A stretch of 64,000 nt of DNA, taken from assembly GCA_949358305.1 (NCBI GenBank), contig OX442314.1, positions 25,475,060 to 25,539,059 on the forward strand, given 5' to 3'. The DNA is from Strigamia acuminata (lineage: Eukaryota; Arthropoda; Chilopoda; Geophilomorpha; Linotaeniidae). Positions 26,301-40,844 of this stretch are shown here, one piece after another (within the stretch, counting starts at the first letter, position 1; every line of letters begins with the position of its first letter). The position numbers and the translations under genes are program-made. The notes beneath the pieces were generated by a model that saw only the letters and a program-made list of their open reading frames with translations, made no database searches and was not told the DNA's origin.

Positions 26301-27182
26301 CAATACACGTGTCAAGTTTCAAAGAAATGATTTAAGGAGGTCCAGAACGTGTCTCCAAACAAGATGATAAAATTATTATTAAATTTTTTTATCAAATTTT
26401 TTTTTAAATTTTTAAATTTTTAAATTTTTAACTATTAAAAATGCAATAATAAAGCAATAACAAAATGTCATGTGACATTGTGGTTGTTTTTTGGCGCAAA
26501 TTTATGTTCTTATATGGATTTTTCACAACGTTCCTAATAAGGGCTCAAATAATTGAAATATCTTCATTATATTTCCATAAATTCTCCGCCGGTAGACAGC
26601 TATTCGTTTCATTTTTTTCCATTCAATACATTTTAATTTTCATTTGCTTATTTTCTCTGTTAACGGAGTTATAATTGCGTTTTTTTCGCGTGGAATTCGA
26701 AGGAGTAGCAGCTTGTAATATTCTAATCGACATTAAATTCAAATACAGAAGCAGAGGACTGCAATTTACTGATTAGCTGCAACACACCCTTAATATCACC
26801 CAACAGAAACTGCTCCAGCATACTAATGGCTCAAAAAGCTCCCCTTAGCATATCGCCAACCTATCTATTCACTTACAGCAAAGCATGTTGGAAACTGTGC
26901 ACCAACCATTCTTAATCCACCTATATAGATAAGGCTTGGTGCACGCGTGAGCAAAATTAAAATGACATCTTTCAACACATGCGAGACAAAAAAAATGAAT
27001 AAAATAAAAAAAATAAGTAATTCCAAATTAATTTATCAATTTATGTAAATTAAGTTTAGAAAATAAAAAAAAAGAATGAAATAAATTTTTAAAAAAAGCA
27101 GATCGTGGAGAATTGCTATATGCATATTTGAAATTGCTGTAGCTCCGTTTAATCTGCATTTTGTAATACATTTTTGCGTGGT
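23319..27182. other. gene-less stretch
   Basis: Holds TTAGACATTT-type short repeats (23630-23695), a CAGGGGTACCGGTACTCAAA hAT-like end at 24367, GTCTCG-rich blocks and long A/T runs (25350-25620, 26380-26440). No supported gene. Confidence 0.5.
25037..25130. repeat. 21-bp GTCTCG-rich repeat
   Basis: Three copies of CTCGTCTCGGAACCTTCCGA-like units follow further GTCTCG hexamers. A second GTCTCG-rich block lies at 24890-24935. Together they may be ends of one degenerate element. Confidence 0.7.
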
Positions 27183-27634
27183 ATTGGTTTGAAAATGATA
27201 AAATATTTTGCAAAATGCATTTTGAAATGCATTCTCCAATAGCATCTGTATCACTACACTATTTCAGCCAACTACTGACAGTTAGTAATTTTGGACCTAA
27301 AAATTCAATTTGGGGACGTAAATGTGGAAATTTTTGCATAAAATTCCATTATTATGCCCATAAAGTATGGTTTTGGGCCTAAAATTCAATTTAGGGCCTC
27401 ACTTATCATTCAATCTACATACCTATGACTGTGATGTGTTTGATCGGGACAACAAAATATTCGCCATTTGCAATGGGCGAAGCTAACAATATAGTGTTCT
27501 CAATTCTGATTGGCTGCGCTATATTTTAATTTAGTGTTGAAAACGATACACTAAAGATTTTTCCCTTACGATATGGCACTAAAATAGTGTAACGTGGCAC
27601 AAAATAAGAGGAAAATGCATCCCGCAAACTCTCC
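27183..27634. mobile_element. MITE with GAGAGTTTGCGGG end
   Basis: The right end reads AAATGCATCCCGCAAACTCTC, the inverse of the GAGAGTTTGCGGGCTGCATT end seen at 40987. The left shares CACTACACTATTTCAGCCAA with 41022. The middle carries a private insert of about 240 bases. Confidence 0.6.
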
Positions 27635-28361
27635 ATTGTTTCTATATTCAACCGGTAACTTAATTTCAATATGATTTTTGAACCATAGGGATTGAATGCA
27701 CCCGATGTATTGATGCCAAATTCAAACTGCGCATTGCACATGCGATTGTCAAGCTTGTTGCACACAAACAATAAAGCAACAATGTTTCAGTATCATGTTG
27801 TAAATAACTTTTACTAATCAGTTTATTGTTGTTTATTTACTTTATTTTAGCATTATTAGGCCTAATAATATGCTTAACACTGCTAAATAATTTTCAAAAC
27901 ATTATGGTTATCCACCATAAACTAATCCCATCTCAGATCACCGGCTTCTGTGTACAGCATATTGTGCTAAAAAATTGCAATTTTCCATCTTGTTTTTCGA
28001 CTGTTTTGTTGCGCGCATTGATGAAAAAGGTGGGCACACGACACCGAATTAACATGACTGAAGTGAATGAAGAAAGGACCCTACGCAGACGCCACGCGAC
28101 GCTGCGCCACACAATTGTCCAGTATTCAAAGGAGCCATTAATTCCCTCCCCCAACTCAAGGGAAAGCTCCAAGATGAAGGCAGGCTTGTATTACTTTCTC
28201 GTGGGACTCGCATAGAGAGTGGGCGGATTGGCATCGACAGTCAAAGGATAGGGGTATAAAGGCCATGTTTAATGCAAGACCGAGTTAAGTCTAGGAAATT
28301 AAGTTGGATAAAACCCGACTAAACTAAAATACACGCTTTCCAAACCGTGATTTTAAATAGC

Positions 28362-28533
28362 AGGCGCACTCATAAAGTAATTTAGACTAAACAGCATTTG
28401 AATTGTTTGTTTCGATCTAACTTCAGAAATGGTGGCCCATTTGGTCTGTTTTCAGCCGCAGTGCGCATGCGCACGACATCTAAATCACAAACATGCTTAA
28501 CTGCAAGTTAAACATGCATTTGTGGATGCACCT
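28362..28533. mobile_element. MITE, AGGYGCAYTCA family with GCGCATGCGC core
   Basis: Left AGGCGCACTCATAAAG and right TTTGTGGATGCACCT are imperfect inverted ends. The interior has GATCTAACTTCAGAAATGG, a CATTTGGTCTGTTTTCAG segment and GTGCGCATGCGCACGACAT. Related fragments lie at 11866-11950, 17030-17160, 19250-19370 and 48150-48235. Confidence 0.75.
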
Positions 28534-30984
28534 AGTGAATAATTTAAGGATATTAACGATAGTTATAAATTAGCATCGTAAAGTTAAAGTCGTTTACGTG
28601 CGAGAAAAATAATTTATAGCTTCGAAAGCCAACAAATTTATTTCCTTTTAATAAAAAACTAAGTTTTTCGACCTGTGTCTGTTAACTTTTGCATTCTTCA
28701 CTCAGTTAACGGTCGTTCACATGGAAGGAAATGCTAGCAGCTCTTAGTCTGCAGCTGCAATAGTTCGTTTTGCACCTCTTTGAATGGACAGAAAATAGGA
28801 TGAGTTTTCTGCTTAAATTCAAAGATTCCTGCACGTTCGATTTTCTGTAAACAAGAATGAACACCAAAAACAGTAACCACAACTGAAGTGCTATTTCAAG
28901 TGGTTTTCACAACCTTGTTTTGACTTTTACAACCAAATTAAAAATGTCTGCCACACAGGTTGGATTCATGTCAAACTGATGTTACAATGCTTGCAGTTAA
29001 AGCATCCACCACCAAAAAACACGAGCAAAAGTATAATTGTATGCCAGAGTTCGTTGGTTGGGTGAAAATGAATTATATTACAGCTAAGGCAATAAATGTT
29101 GTTAACTATAGGCTTGTCCAATTTAATAAATAAAAACTAGTACTTTAAAGAAAAAATACCAGGGGGAGGGCTTGACCGACATCCATATTTTGTTGATAAT
29201 CGTTAAAGGAAGATCGCATTGATTTGGGATGGATAAAGTCGTTTTATTCGCACGAACTACACATTATCATAACATAACCGGAAGTGACCAGAAGTGCCGT
29301 TACACATGTTGGGTCCTCAAGATTACTGTACAACTCCCCCTGTCGGTGAAGACCCTCATTCGGAATTTTGAATACATTTGGCCAGGTGACACAAATTAAC
29401 AACATATTTAACAATATCGCCGATACCAATATACAGCAAACAAATATCAGCCGATACCAATACCGATACCTGCGCCAATGTAATTTAGTGTCTGATCAAT
29501 GTGCAAACGTGTTGGAAAAATCGCAAAAACATATAGGTATCAATTTTCGATAGATAGCAATATCGGTATCAGCCACGCAACAAAATATCAGATCCAATAT
29601 CGGCAAATTCCGAATTATCGACCGCTAATAGTCTAATTTATACACAGGAGTGTTTTCATCTTCTGTTTTTGTTAATACAAACACCAAAAACCATACAAAC
29701 AAAAACTTGAAATCCATCTAATCTCTTTCCACCTCTTCAGTGTGAGACATTTCTCCGGTGCTCGTTTAGAAAAGAAACATCGAACCACATGTTTTCACTC
29801 TTGGATGATTCCAGGTGTTTTTCCACATTTTTTTCTCCTCCAAATTTATCACAAAGTGATCATCACCTCTTTACATTGTGGTCTCAACAGATTTATTGGA
29901 AGAGTGGATCAGGTCATAATCCAAGCCGTTTCTTTTCATCCATATAATCCAATACAAGTCTGAAAAATGAGATCCTATTTAATTGTGGTGCACTTTTTAT
30001 ATTCTTCCACTATTTATGATTTACGCGCATCGGGAACTCACTCAATAAGCAGTGAAAAATAATGGCAAAGAGGGGGGGATGCAGCCCCACAGTCCCCTTC
30101 TTCCAACACTTCTTATGCACTATTCCCCCCATCTTTTTCAAAGAGCCAAAATGTGAATGGACAGGACGTGCAATTCAAAATGGTTCCACTTTTCAGCAAG
30201 CCAAAAAACCAAAATGGACAAATCCAGCCGTAAACTGACAACATTTCTTAACGAAATTTGTGTTTCTATTGTCAAACATGGCCACGACCCCAAATACACA
30301 TTGCACATTGTTTTTAACATTCATTAGTGTAGCTGAGCAACAAAGACGCACTTTTTTACCCCATATAAACATCTCTAAAAACAGGGTGCGTCTTACAATC
30401 GAAGAAATACGGTATTGTCAATCCGATGTCAGATTCCCAACGCTTCAAACCGGTTGTAGTGAAATTCCACTAATAATAAAAGTTAGCCAAAGTGGGAGGT
30501 ACCAGCTCGCAGGGGATCCTCTACAGTATCCAAATGACACTTGTCGTGCTGTTTATTGACACTCACACTAGTCAAATCCATATATCCTCATACTACTGCG
30601 CAAGTGATAGAAATAAAATACTTGAATTGACCTCAAATTAAATCTAGTTTTAATTAAACCTTGAAATTTTAAAAAGTATGATGACATATGGATTTGACTA
30701 GTACAAGAAATGCGGCCATTTTGAGATATTTCCATTAGGTCCTCGTAAAACAATCCAGCGTCTTATAAAACTGTTTTTGCAGCTTTTGACGACCCACTCT
30801 CCCAGGGCATTACCATTCCAACTACAGAGCGAATGAAAAGTAAATCTAATGCACATCAACCAAAGGGGTCATCCTGGCGATGGTGAGACCAGATCAAAGA
30901 TCCCACCTCACCACGAGCTAAAAGGGATGCATCACAAAACAAGTTTTCCAATATTACAAGCCTCCATGTTCTCTTTCATGACAC
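28534..30984. other. gene-less stretch with repeat fragments
   Basis: 29080-29175 repeats sequence at 23336-23425 (AATAAATGTTGTTAACTTAT, AAAGAAAAAACACCAGGGG). 29410-29600 has GATACCGATA repeats. No gene supported. Confidence 0.5.
30333..30416. mobile_element. second copy of the CGTATTTCTTCGATT MITE
   Basis: Shares GACGCACTT, AACATCTCTA.AAACGGGGTG and CTTACAATCGA with the copy at 10200-10305. A related end (GTGCGTCTTACGGTC) occurs at 58656. Confidence 0.65.
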
Positions 30985-31690
30985 CACACAATTACATTTC
31001 ACACGGTTCTTTGCAGCAACGTTGGAACCTCTCTGTAGGATGTCCCCACCTTTCTCTCTTCCACATCCCCTCCCTCCTCCCACCCCCATTCGCTGCACTG
31101 CCCTGGAAAAGATGCGGAGGGTGATGCCAACAGAGTCGGCCTAGGAGGGAGTGTGATTCAATTCCCCCTCCTCTCTCTCTCTCTCTCTTTTCTGTCCACC
31201 CCAGCAACAGAGAAGACCCCGGCATTGAATCGCAAGACAGATGACGATCCACCATGCTAGGCTGACTCGCACGCTGCTCTGACACAATGGGATTAACTGC
31301 ACGCGCCAACGTCCCCTTTCCATCGTCGGAGCGGAGGGGTAGGGTGGTGGGGGGGGGCGAACTGGCCTGCTTTTGCACGTGGGTCGCGCGTGCACTTGCG
31401 GGAGCTATTGCGCAACTGTGCATGCTCGGCCGCGTGCCAATGGATAGTGGCATAATAGCGCAGGGTTCTTTATCCAAGCAACGCATACAATTCGGGGCCC
31501 GAAGAGGGTCGGCATCAGATCAGGCGAGGAGCTTTTCCGCCCTACAATTCCTTGGAGCTGCAAGACGTTTGCTCAAGTTGACGGGGTGGAGGGACAGTCT
31601 TTGCTCGAGGACCCTGACAAAAGCGGGAGCAAACCGCAAGAGGGACGTTTAGCCAAAGAGACAGTGCAATGCACGAGGCTACTAGAGCAG
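30985..31690. promoter_or_regulatory. CpG-dense GC-rich island
   Basis: This is the most GC- and CpG-rich block of the window; 31271-31440 alone holds about 18 CpG dinucleotides. It includes a CT microsatellite (31171-31189) and a G run near 31350. Frames are open on both strands (for example 31287-31652), as expected of GC-rich DNA, and none looks like a known protein. It may be an unmethylated promoter or 5' exon of an unseen transcript. Confidence 0.4.
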
Positions 31691-31919
31691 GTCGTTGAAA
31701 TGTCTACCAAACAGAACGTCGAAACTCAATCCCACGAGTTTGGTAGAGAAAGGGTCAGCAGAACCGTCTACAGTGTAACCCAGTGGTACATTGTAATGTG
31801 GCCACTCGCCTAGGCTACCCCATTTTGTTAGGGACCCCATTTTCGTGGATCAGTTTACCAGAAATAAAAATGAAGTGAAACCTTCGTCATTTTGATACAA
31901 GACATGTGAACTAACTTAC

Positions 31920-32095
31920 CGTCAAAACTGCCATTTTTGTCAGCAATTATAATTTCGGTTTTTCGTTTGTTACATTTGTTTAATGTAACTAACGAAGTCT
32001 GAACATCACGAAAGAAGCGTACGTTCATCGTTTGTGAAGTTAAATACGTGAACAATACCATACTTTTGCAAAAATACGGTATTCTTGGTATTCTA
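31920..32095. mobile_element. inverted internal fragment of the CGTATTTTA family
   Basis: Reads as the reverse complement of the interior of the elements at 17237 and 23067 (GTCAGCAATTATAATTTCGG … AAAATACGGTATTCTTGGT) without the TTAATCGAT ends. Confidence 0.7.
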
Positions 32096-32192
32096 TGGCC
32101 GGCCAGACAGCCAACCAAACCAGTCATTTTCAACAATCCGTTATATCGATAATTCGTTATATCGCGATTCGTTATAAAGAGTTTCGACTGTA

Positions 32193-35100
32193 TTCACATT
32201 CTATTTGATAATAAAAAAGCGATTTTATTGACATTAATGGTGCTCTAAACTACAAACAATTAATCATCCATAAGCCTTTCGATCTAATGATCACCTTCAG
32301 TGGTCATTTGATAATTTAAATGACGTTTATTGTTACGTCGTTATTACGATTTTATTTTATTACTATAAATTAGTTGGACCCATTGGTCAAATTGCACCAT
32401 TTACATGTATTTTCTATGTTGTGCATGCTCACACTGCACATACTAGAGCTTAGCAATGACCGTAAAAATTTCTGACCTCGTGTCAGTTGCCAAGCAACAA
32501 GATGCATGCGGCTTAGACCTGTGTACACAAAACCGGTAGCAGTCAACACGGGAGGGAAAAAAAAGGACAGTGTGACGCAAGGGAATTTAAACAATTGCTT
32601 TTCAGCAAAATTATACAATAAAACAACTTTTTATCTTCTTTTTTTGCTTTTTTTAGTGGAATTTTCTTAAGCGATGATATTCAGATGCAAATTTAATCCA
32701 GAACTTCCTTCGGCGATAAAACCACAAACATTTATTTTTTTAAATTTATTAGCTATGAGTTTTTAAGTCATTCCAGAGATTTTTAAGAGGTTACTTTACC
32801 CCATTCATTCGGCTTACCTGAATTTACAGCTTTTTGGGCCATTTTTCCATTTGTAATTTGCTAATTTCTAGCATTTAATATGCGACCTGCAATCAAGGCT
32901 GCATTCGACTAGACAACATGTTTTAAACAACATATTTAAACAAGCAGTCGAATTTCGAATGTAAATTTGGTATTCATTTCTTCTGGTCAGTTTAATGGAG
33001 GGTTTTCGCGATGTAATGTCAAAAATGGCAGCTGAGTTAGTCCGCCTTCAGTCGCAAGAGCATGCACACCAAGTTTAAACAAAACGAGTTAAACTGCAAT
33101 TAAAAAAACACGTTAAATAAATCGTTAATTATTATTCATTTAAACAGCCGTTTAACAACGTTTGTTGTTTAAATGGCGATCTAAAACATGCATTTAGTCT
33201 GGTTTGGATTTAAATGAGGGTAAATTAATTTTGTTATTAATTATTTTAGAATAAAAGCAAATTATTCGTTGGATTCCAACGAAAAATAATAATAAAAAGC
33301 CGGTCCTACTTCTTTGTCAGGTTATGAATAATACTTGCCACACTTCACAACAATTTTTTACTTAATTTACATCACATAATTGCAAGTGTTTAAACTTGAT
33401 GTAAAAAAAAAAGAATTCAAACATTTTTAAGTTTTTTAGTCCCAAAGAATTGTTTGATTTGAAAAGAGTGAATAAACTTTCAAAAAACTTAGCAAACTTA
33501 TATTTAAAAAGAGAATAATGAATAAATAAATAATTGAGTTAAAATACTAACACAAATAAAAAAAAAATAGAAATTTTTTTTTTAAAAAAATTAAAAAAAA
33601 AAATTAAAAAGGAACTTGTGATTTATTTAAGTCATTGCTTCTGTGTTATTGTATCATTGCGTGCAAAATCAAGTTAAAATGTAAATTCTAACGCGAGGGT
33701 TTTTGCAGTTTTATGTATTAAATGGCCCAGACCTCACGTTATACAAAGAGCAGCACTCCTAGCACGCAACGCAATGTACTTAGAACATTACTCACGAGTA
33801 TAATTTACAAAACCAGCCCAACTCAACTTAATAGTCAGCCAAAAAAATTACTCTACACACCCACAAAAAAAATTTAATTTCACGGAAAAACTCAAAAATT
33901 TAAAAATTACATCTAATTCTACACGCTTTTTGTTCCGCACGAAGATGAATGTTATTGCCATTAACCTCATGTCCCATGAATATATCACAGCCATTAATTA
34001 GTAATGGCCGCCGACCTGTTTTGTTTACGTTTCTATCACATTTTCGGCTTAAAATATGTTTTAATCTCTATTAAATACATGTTTATTTAAATTAACAATC
34101 CTATAGGCATCTATTAATGATTTAAAATGTCAGTAAAAACAAATATTTTAAGTATAAACACTTAAATATTTGATTTTGGTGCACAAGCCACGTTGAGCGA
34201 AGACGTTTACATTCAATTAATAATCCGCAATCTAAGGTTATGAAAAAATGCACCGTGTTCAGACAACAACGGGTCAACAATGTACAAATTCCAACTGATA
34301 AAAATCATTATATTTTGCCATAGTAATAGAATTATTAGCATTTTTTACCTCGGTTTTTACTTGTTTGTATTGCTAACACAGTAGCGCCCGAGCATGGTGG
34401 TACGTCGGGCGGTTCACGACGAAACATCAAAATGTTCGATTTCTTAAAAATACTGCAAATGGAAATTGTATTAATTAGTGATCCTATGTCTTTTTATTGT
34501 ATTTTTTTACAAACAGTACTGAAAATGATGTTTCCTGTCAATCCTGTGCTCCCGTCCATTTTGTAATAAATGCTACGTCATTTTAATACCAAATACCGAG
34601 GACCTCTGTCGCCTTTATTGGATAAATGCGTCATTACTTTGAAAAGAAAAAATGAAATTTTTATTTCAACCAAAGAAAATACCTAATAAAATAAATTAAT
34701 TAAAACTACAAAGATAAAAGAAAATAATTTTTTTGCCCATTTATCACACTTCTGATGAATTAAATGACAAATTTCATATTCAACAGACATAAATTTAATT
34801 TTTTTTTTTTACTATTTCATAAATATATCAACATAATTACTATAAGCTTGGCTTGACCAAGCTAATTTATATCAATGCTTATTTATTTATTTAGAAATTC
34901 ACTCATTTGACTCACTAATCAACTCCATTCCTTGTTTCTTTTAAGTAGCATTCAATTAAACTTTAAAAAAAAATGAAAATTATTCCACAAAAATTAGCTA
35001 GAAATTTATATGATTCTAAAACACATAAAAAGCCCTCACATTACACTGGAATAAAATTTTAGTTTGTCCTAAAGTACACTCTTGCCCCATTCTAATTATT

Positions 35101-38100
35101 AAACCCCGTTTTTATTTCTTTTTTTTTACTCCTCCTTCTTAAATATTATATATAATCGCTTCTATCATTTGAAGGCAGCAACAAACTCGAGACCTGGCTG
35201 CATGAGGTCCCTTTAATTAGGTAAATTTCAAGTAGAAATTGCTTGCAAAGTCATTCGGCCTTTAAACGAGGTTTTTACAAATAACTGGCCTTTCACCGCC
35301 AGAGTCAAAAACCTGCCCGGCGGAGGTTAAGGGAGAGTCCCGAAAAATCGGATGAGAACTTAAATTAAATGTAACAAAAGTCTATACAAAAATTAATACA
35401 CACAAAATTAAGACCCTTCGCTTCAGAAATAGATACGGAACGGACAATTTCAGATAAATAAAAAGAAAAAAAAATTCGTTTTTAATTTCAATTTCAATTT
35501 GTCTTTACTTTTTATTAGAGTCTGCACAAGTACAGCAGTTACTTTAACTTCTATAAAAAAAATCCATAAAAAAATTTCATTTCATTTACTGAGCGCTTCA
35601 TACAAATATTAAATGTACTCTACAGTTGATTATAGTGTTTTTGATGACAACTACCGGGGGAACCTAAAACATGTGTAGAAAAGCATTAAGCAACAGCCAA
35701 GATGAGAAAATAAAAATAAATAAACCATTTAAAACTAGTTTTGATTAAAGAAATAAAAAAAAATAAAAATAATAAATAAATAATAAAAAATTTTAAAAAG
35801 AAAAAACTGATATGGTCCTTATAGACATTAATTATGTCGTGAAGTAGAAATTTCGAATTCAAGTGATGCACCTTTCTTCCACCATCCATCATCCGCCGTC
35901 AATTGAATTCAAAGAAGAATTTGTCAAAGCCCCCTTTGACTAAAGTACTGGTTGCAAGCAGAGAAAGAGAGAGAGACACACATTTTGATAATTTATTTTA
36001 TTTTTTACACTCGACAAACATTATTGTGTAGTAAAAAGCAAACTTATTAAATTCCTAGTGTGAAACACCCAATGAATATTCACATCATAAATTCTGACTT
36101 AACAAGGCACAAGCGCCAAAGCAACTAGGCTTTCAAACAAGGAACTTGAGTTTCAATATTAATAAATCTGACACAAACATCACTCATGTAACTCATTTAC
36201 ACACCGAACAAAGTTTCGGGGAGGAGGAAAAAAAGTAATAAAACAAAAAAATTCAAAGGAAAAAAATTTAATTTAATTTAATTTTTCCCATAGTTTTGCG
36301 ACTATTTAACAGCTTCACTTCATTAATTGACTAATTAAAATTCTTCGTTTTTCTCTACTTTTTTTGCTGGAACCATCATGAATTTGGAAACTTCCGGTCT
36401 AGAGAAAAAAAAAATATTTTTTTTAAATTTTATGATTTATAACCAACATTATTATACAATTATTTTAATTTTTAACACCACACAAAACGAAATTAAAATT
36501 AAAATCAGATCTCCCAAAAATTGGACCAAAAATCAATTTCACTTTAATTCAATTCATTTTAATTCAATTAACTACACATTTCACATAATCTTAACAAAAT
36601 CTATTCAATAAACTTTATATTTTTTATCATCAATCATCGTTTTCTCTCTAGAAAACCTCTTTAATCTTCATGTCAGCCATATTCCCCAGTTGTAATTTCA
36701 TACCCGCAATTAGTACAATCAAAATCGTGCATCTCCAAACTCCATTTCACTGATGAATGAAACATGAGACGATGGATTTTTATCAACGCCTTCAAAGAAG
36801 GATTAAACTAAGTAAATTTAACACAAAAAAAACCTCCGAGTACTATGAATCCTTTAAGAGGATTAAATGCTATGGCACCATATTCCGAGGATGAGCTTTT
36901 GTTGTATGTTGACAATGCGTAGTTGCGCATAAACCGAAGCAATAAATCTGTCACTCGAACAAGATGTTAAGGCATAAACAAGCGCAAGGAAAACCGTGGA
37001 AGGAAGCACGTTGAATGGAAAACGGCCCATGTTGCACCGAGTGATCTTATCGATAAAATTATAGCTGTTCTGAGCACGTCTACGTGTACAGTTTAGTTCA
37101 ACAGATATGGGATGATTGATCTAACGGTGCTCTACCGATGACCGCATTCTTGGCATAACTTGTAAATTGTTTCGTTTGTTTTCGTGGTCCATACCGCTAT
37201 TTTCTCTTCTCCTTGTTGTATAACAATAAGAACAACTTGTCTCGTCTGCTTCTGTAAACCAAGCACATTTCTACTCAACTTGACCTTCGTAGAGTCTAAA
37301 AAATTATAGATCTTTCTTAGATAAATGTTTATTTTGTATTTTTTTAGTTGAAATTATGATTTATTTTGTGTTTAGTTTTAGTTATTGTGTTAAATATAAA
37401 GAAATGTCGCCCATATTTAAACTTCACTGCGTTATTTTTGTTTATGTGCTGTCATAAATCTTTAAGGAAAGCACATTTGAGTGTTTTTCCCTTCTTTTTT
37501 TTGTTTTGTCACCACAAACAAGTCATCTAATTTATTCATTCATAAATGTTTTTCGTGTTCATGAAATATTACACATCAACTTTTTTATTTATTATTTTTT
37601 TTATTTATTATTTTCCATTTTTATGGCGCCTGGATTTTTATACGAAATCGTCAATTAACCCATCATTGCAATTTGCAAGGTCATGCAAAGGTGCCAAGAG
37701 CATGCAAACTCAGATGAAATTAATTCTATGTATCTAGGATGTGAGGAAATAATTTATGACACATACGAAGGAGAAAAAAAATATGATGATCCACCTGGGA
37801 CCCCCCAGACAAAAAAAAATTATGTATGTCCATCCCTAAGGTCGACAATTCTCGTTATGGATTTTTTACTGTCCAAAAAAAAAAATCATCCCAAAAAAAA
37901 TTGTATAAAAAAAGGATTAAACTTGTTTTTCCAGTTCATCCCACCTCCAAAACTATTTTTTTTTAAATTTAAATATAATAAATCAACAAAACTAAATTTG
38001 ATGGTTAATTTTTTTTTATTGAGCATTCTCAAGGTTAAATTGGAAATGTAAATAAAGACATTTCCAAATGATGTCATCAAATGGGCCAAACCTCGCTACT

Positions 38101-40844
38101 TGATTGCTTACTGCTCAAATAAACATTTAAAAAAATATAAAAAATAAAATGAAGTAGTTTGAAACGAGTGTCCTGCGGTGGCCATTTTAGAGTAATTGAT
38201 GTAATTGGCAACATCAATTCGCTGAGAATTCCAGTCGAGGACTTGTGCACTTCACAAGCGCATCGAATAATTCGAAAAACACCCTTGATAAATACCCGTG
38301 GAATAACAGGCGATTATTCATTGCAATTTAGATGCAAACATTGACATGGACCATCTATATGAAGATAGATCTGCAGAGAATAAAACGATTTAGACATTAG
38401 ACACACATGTTGCCAGTGATCAGGATGCATTAATCATCGGTATTTACAAGGAAATCATCGATTTATCATATTTTTTACGTAATTAAGAGCATTACATCAT
38501 TGAATATTTGTTGTGTAATGAAAGTAAACGTTGATAATACTTTGTAAAAAAGGGAAACTTACAAATATTGAATATTTAATGATTTTGTACATATTTCAAA
38601 ACTCTCTTGTGTTTATTTTGCTGAATAATAAATAATGATAAATGCTGACAATTCATTTTCCATGCATGAAACAAATGGAAGATAATTTCAGGAATTATGA
38701 GACATTAAAGAAATCATTTTTGTATTTTGAAGTTAATTTGTAAGCAGATTATTGAAATTTAAGCTGTTTTGTATGCTGTTATCTCCATAAATCATCATAC
38801 GTAAGTACAGCTAAGGCACGTGGCTAATTTTTCATGGAATATATCATTTAAGGCTTGGATTGTCAGGAGATAAACTCTACAGAGAATTTTCCATAGCCAT
38901 TATAGACTATAAAAATGATTTTTTTTTAAAAATGTATACATTTGAAAAATATCTTTAGCGTTAACTTTGCAGTAGTGATACTAGATGGCGTTGTAGTAAA
39001 TTTGAAAAGGTCATTGACATACACAGTTCTTTCTAGTTCAAACATCCTAAATCCAAATTGATGAGTAGAAACCCAATTCTTCTTTTGTTTCAAATCATAA
39101 GACGATAATTAAAAAAAGTTGAAAAAAATGGCTGCAGTTTTTTAAAATTGTAAAAAGAAAGAATAATTGGCATAAAACCATACCCCTAGCACTGAATCCA
39201 TTAAAAAATGTTTAAGAAATTTTTTAAAAGATGTTTTAAAGTTTAAAATTTGTTTGGAAATACCGATTTAAGTATTTTTATAAAAGAAAAGGTAAAAGAA
39301 AACATTATTTTTCACCGACGGAAATTCCCATCCGACCAGCCGTAATAATCACATAATCGACCGCCGTCGTCGGTCACAATTTTTGTCTCAAAATGTCAAA
39401 TTTCGGCATTTCAATCACATCAAGGGGTTTAATGTAAATGATTATAATCATTTTTTAGATAAAATTATTGATTGTTGCAAATGGTGCCTGATTTGATTTG
39501 CGACCGCCAGAAGTTGGTTTGCATTTGCATGTTTAAAATGTATTATTATGTCACCATTTTACTGTTGCGCCGCCCTGGTGTTGATTTATACCATCAAAGA
39601 TCTCACGTCATGAGTTTTAGTATTAGACTTTTTTTATTGGATTATAATACAAATAAAATTATAATCTGTTGCATGAAATCCCTAAATACAATTATATATA
39701 TATCAATCAAATTTGCATTTACTAATCTCACGCAATAACTTGATATCAGAACCGAAACAGATGGATAAAACAGCAAAAAACAAACCAAATTTTTGCATTA
39801 AACTATACTTACTTATTACAAAACATTGAATTAACCTTCGCGGAAACTAGATTTGATTACAGCTTATGAAGAATACGAAACACACACTGTCATTTTCCAA
39901 ACTTTTTCAATGATCTGAAAATTACCGTGCTCACATCACACGTCACAAAACCCAAATAAAACTAAATTGCACACATGACTAACGAAAATAAAAACAAAAA
40001 TAAAAACAAAAATAAAAAAACAAAAAATAAATTAATTTTCTTCAAAAATTAAAAATTTTTATTTAAAAACGAAAAGTCACGAAAACCCCAGTGGGAAGTA
40101 ATTTTTCTTTTAAATGATAATGATTGTATTCCAAATGCAGAAGGACCACCACCATCTTGTTGTTGATCCCTCACAAATCCTAATTGTACCGCGCCGAGTA
40201 CCATTTCATTATTGCCATTTATCTTGGCAGGGTGGTCCTCTATAAAGACGGCCCACCCGGTCAGATTGGGCGCGATAAAAACAAGTGGAGCATTTGGAAA
40301 ATGAATTCGAAACCTGCCGGTAGGTTGATGGATTTATGACTTACATGATAAACCTTTAGACATTATTTTTGGCTCGCAGCAAAAACCACGAGCACATTTC
40401 AAAACTCTGCACCCATCAGCCGTTCATCTCGGATCTCAAAGAGAAATCTAAAAGAAAAACCTTCTGTCTAATTGATATTGAGCCAAATTTAAGTGTCTTC
40501 TGGTTAAAAGGAGAAAATAAAAAAAAATTCTCACATCGGCAAGATGAGTTGCCAAGATAAGATTATTTTTTTTTCCCTTTCTTTCTTCTTTTTCGTGTAG
40601 ATGCCTCTGGATGAGCACTTTTTTTTGTCCTCAAATTTTCTTAACGACCTTCGCTATTATCGAAGTAGAGGCCGAGACATTTCTGACAAGTCGTGCTTTC
40701 TGAACTTGCCGAACTAATGACTTGTTGCAAGCCCAAACACACGAGATCAACATTATATTGGGTTTTTTTCTTTTTTCTTTTTTGCTTTTCAGTTTCGAGG
40801 GTTTTTAGAAACAATACGGTTACCTAAGTTGTGTAATAAAAATT
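32193..40844. other. long gene desert
   Basis: About 8.6 kb without a supported gene. Long AT-rich runs alternate with islands of normal complexity that may be conserved regulatory DNA: 35170-35350, 36640-37100, 38160-38400 and 40130-40330. An ATG ORF at 37683-38051 starts coding-like (YDTYEGEKKYDDPPGTPQ) but degrades into Lys/Phe runs, and I do not call it. Confidence 0.5.

Noticed and set aside
27826-28234. Overlapping ORFs on both strands around 28050-28215
   Set aside because: No splice sites or motifs; a repeat insertion begins just after at 28362 and composition is mixed.
31287-31652. 121-codon ORF in the CpG island
   Set aside because: Several frames on both strands are open there, as expected for GC-rich DNA, and none carries recognisable motifs.
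37683-38051. 122-codon ORF starting with ATG
   Set aside because: The first third is coding-like, but the rest is Lys/Phe/Asn low complexity. No poly(A) signal or splice context separates the two.
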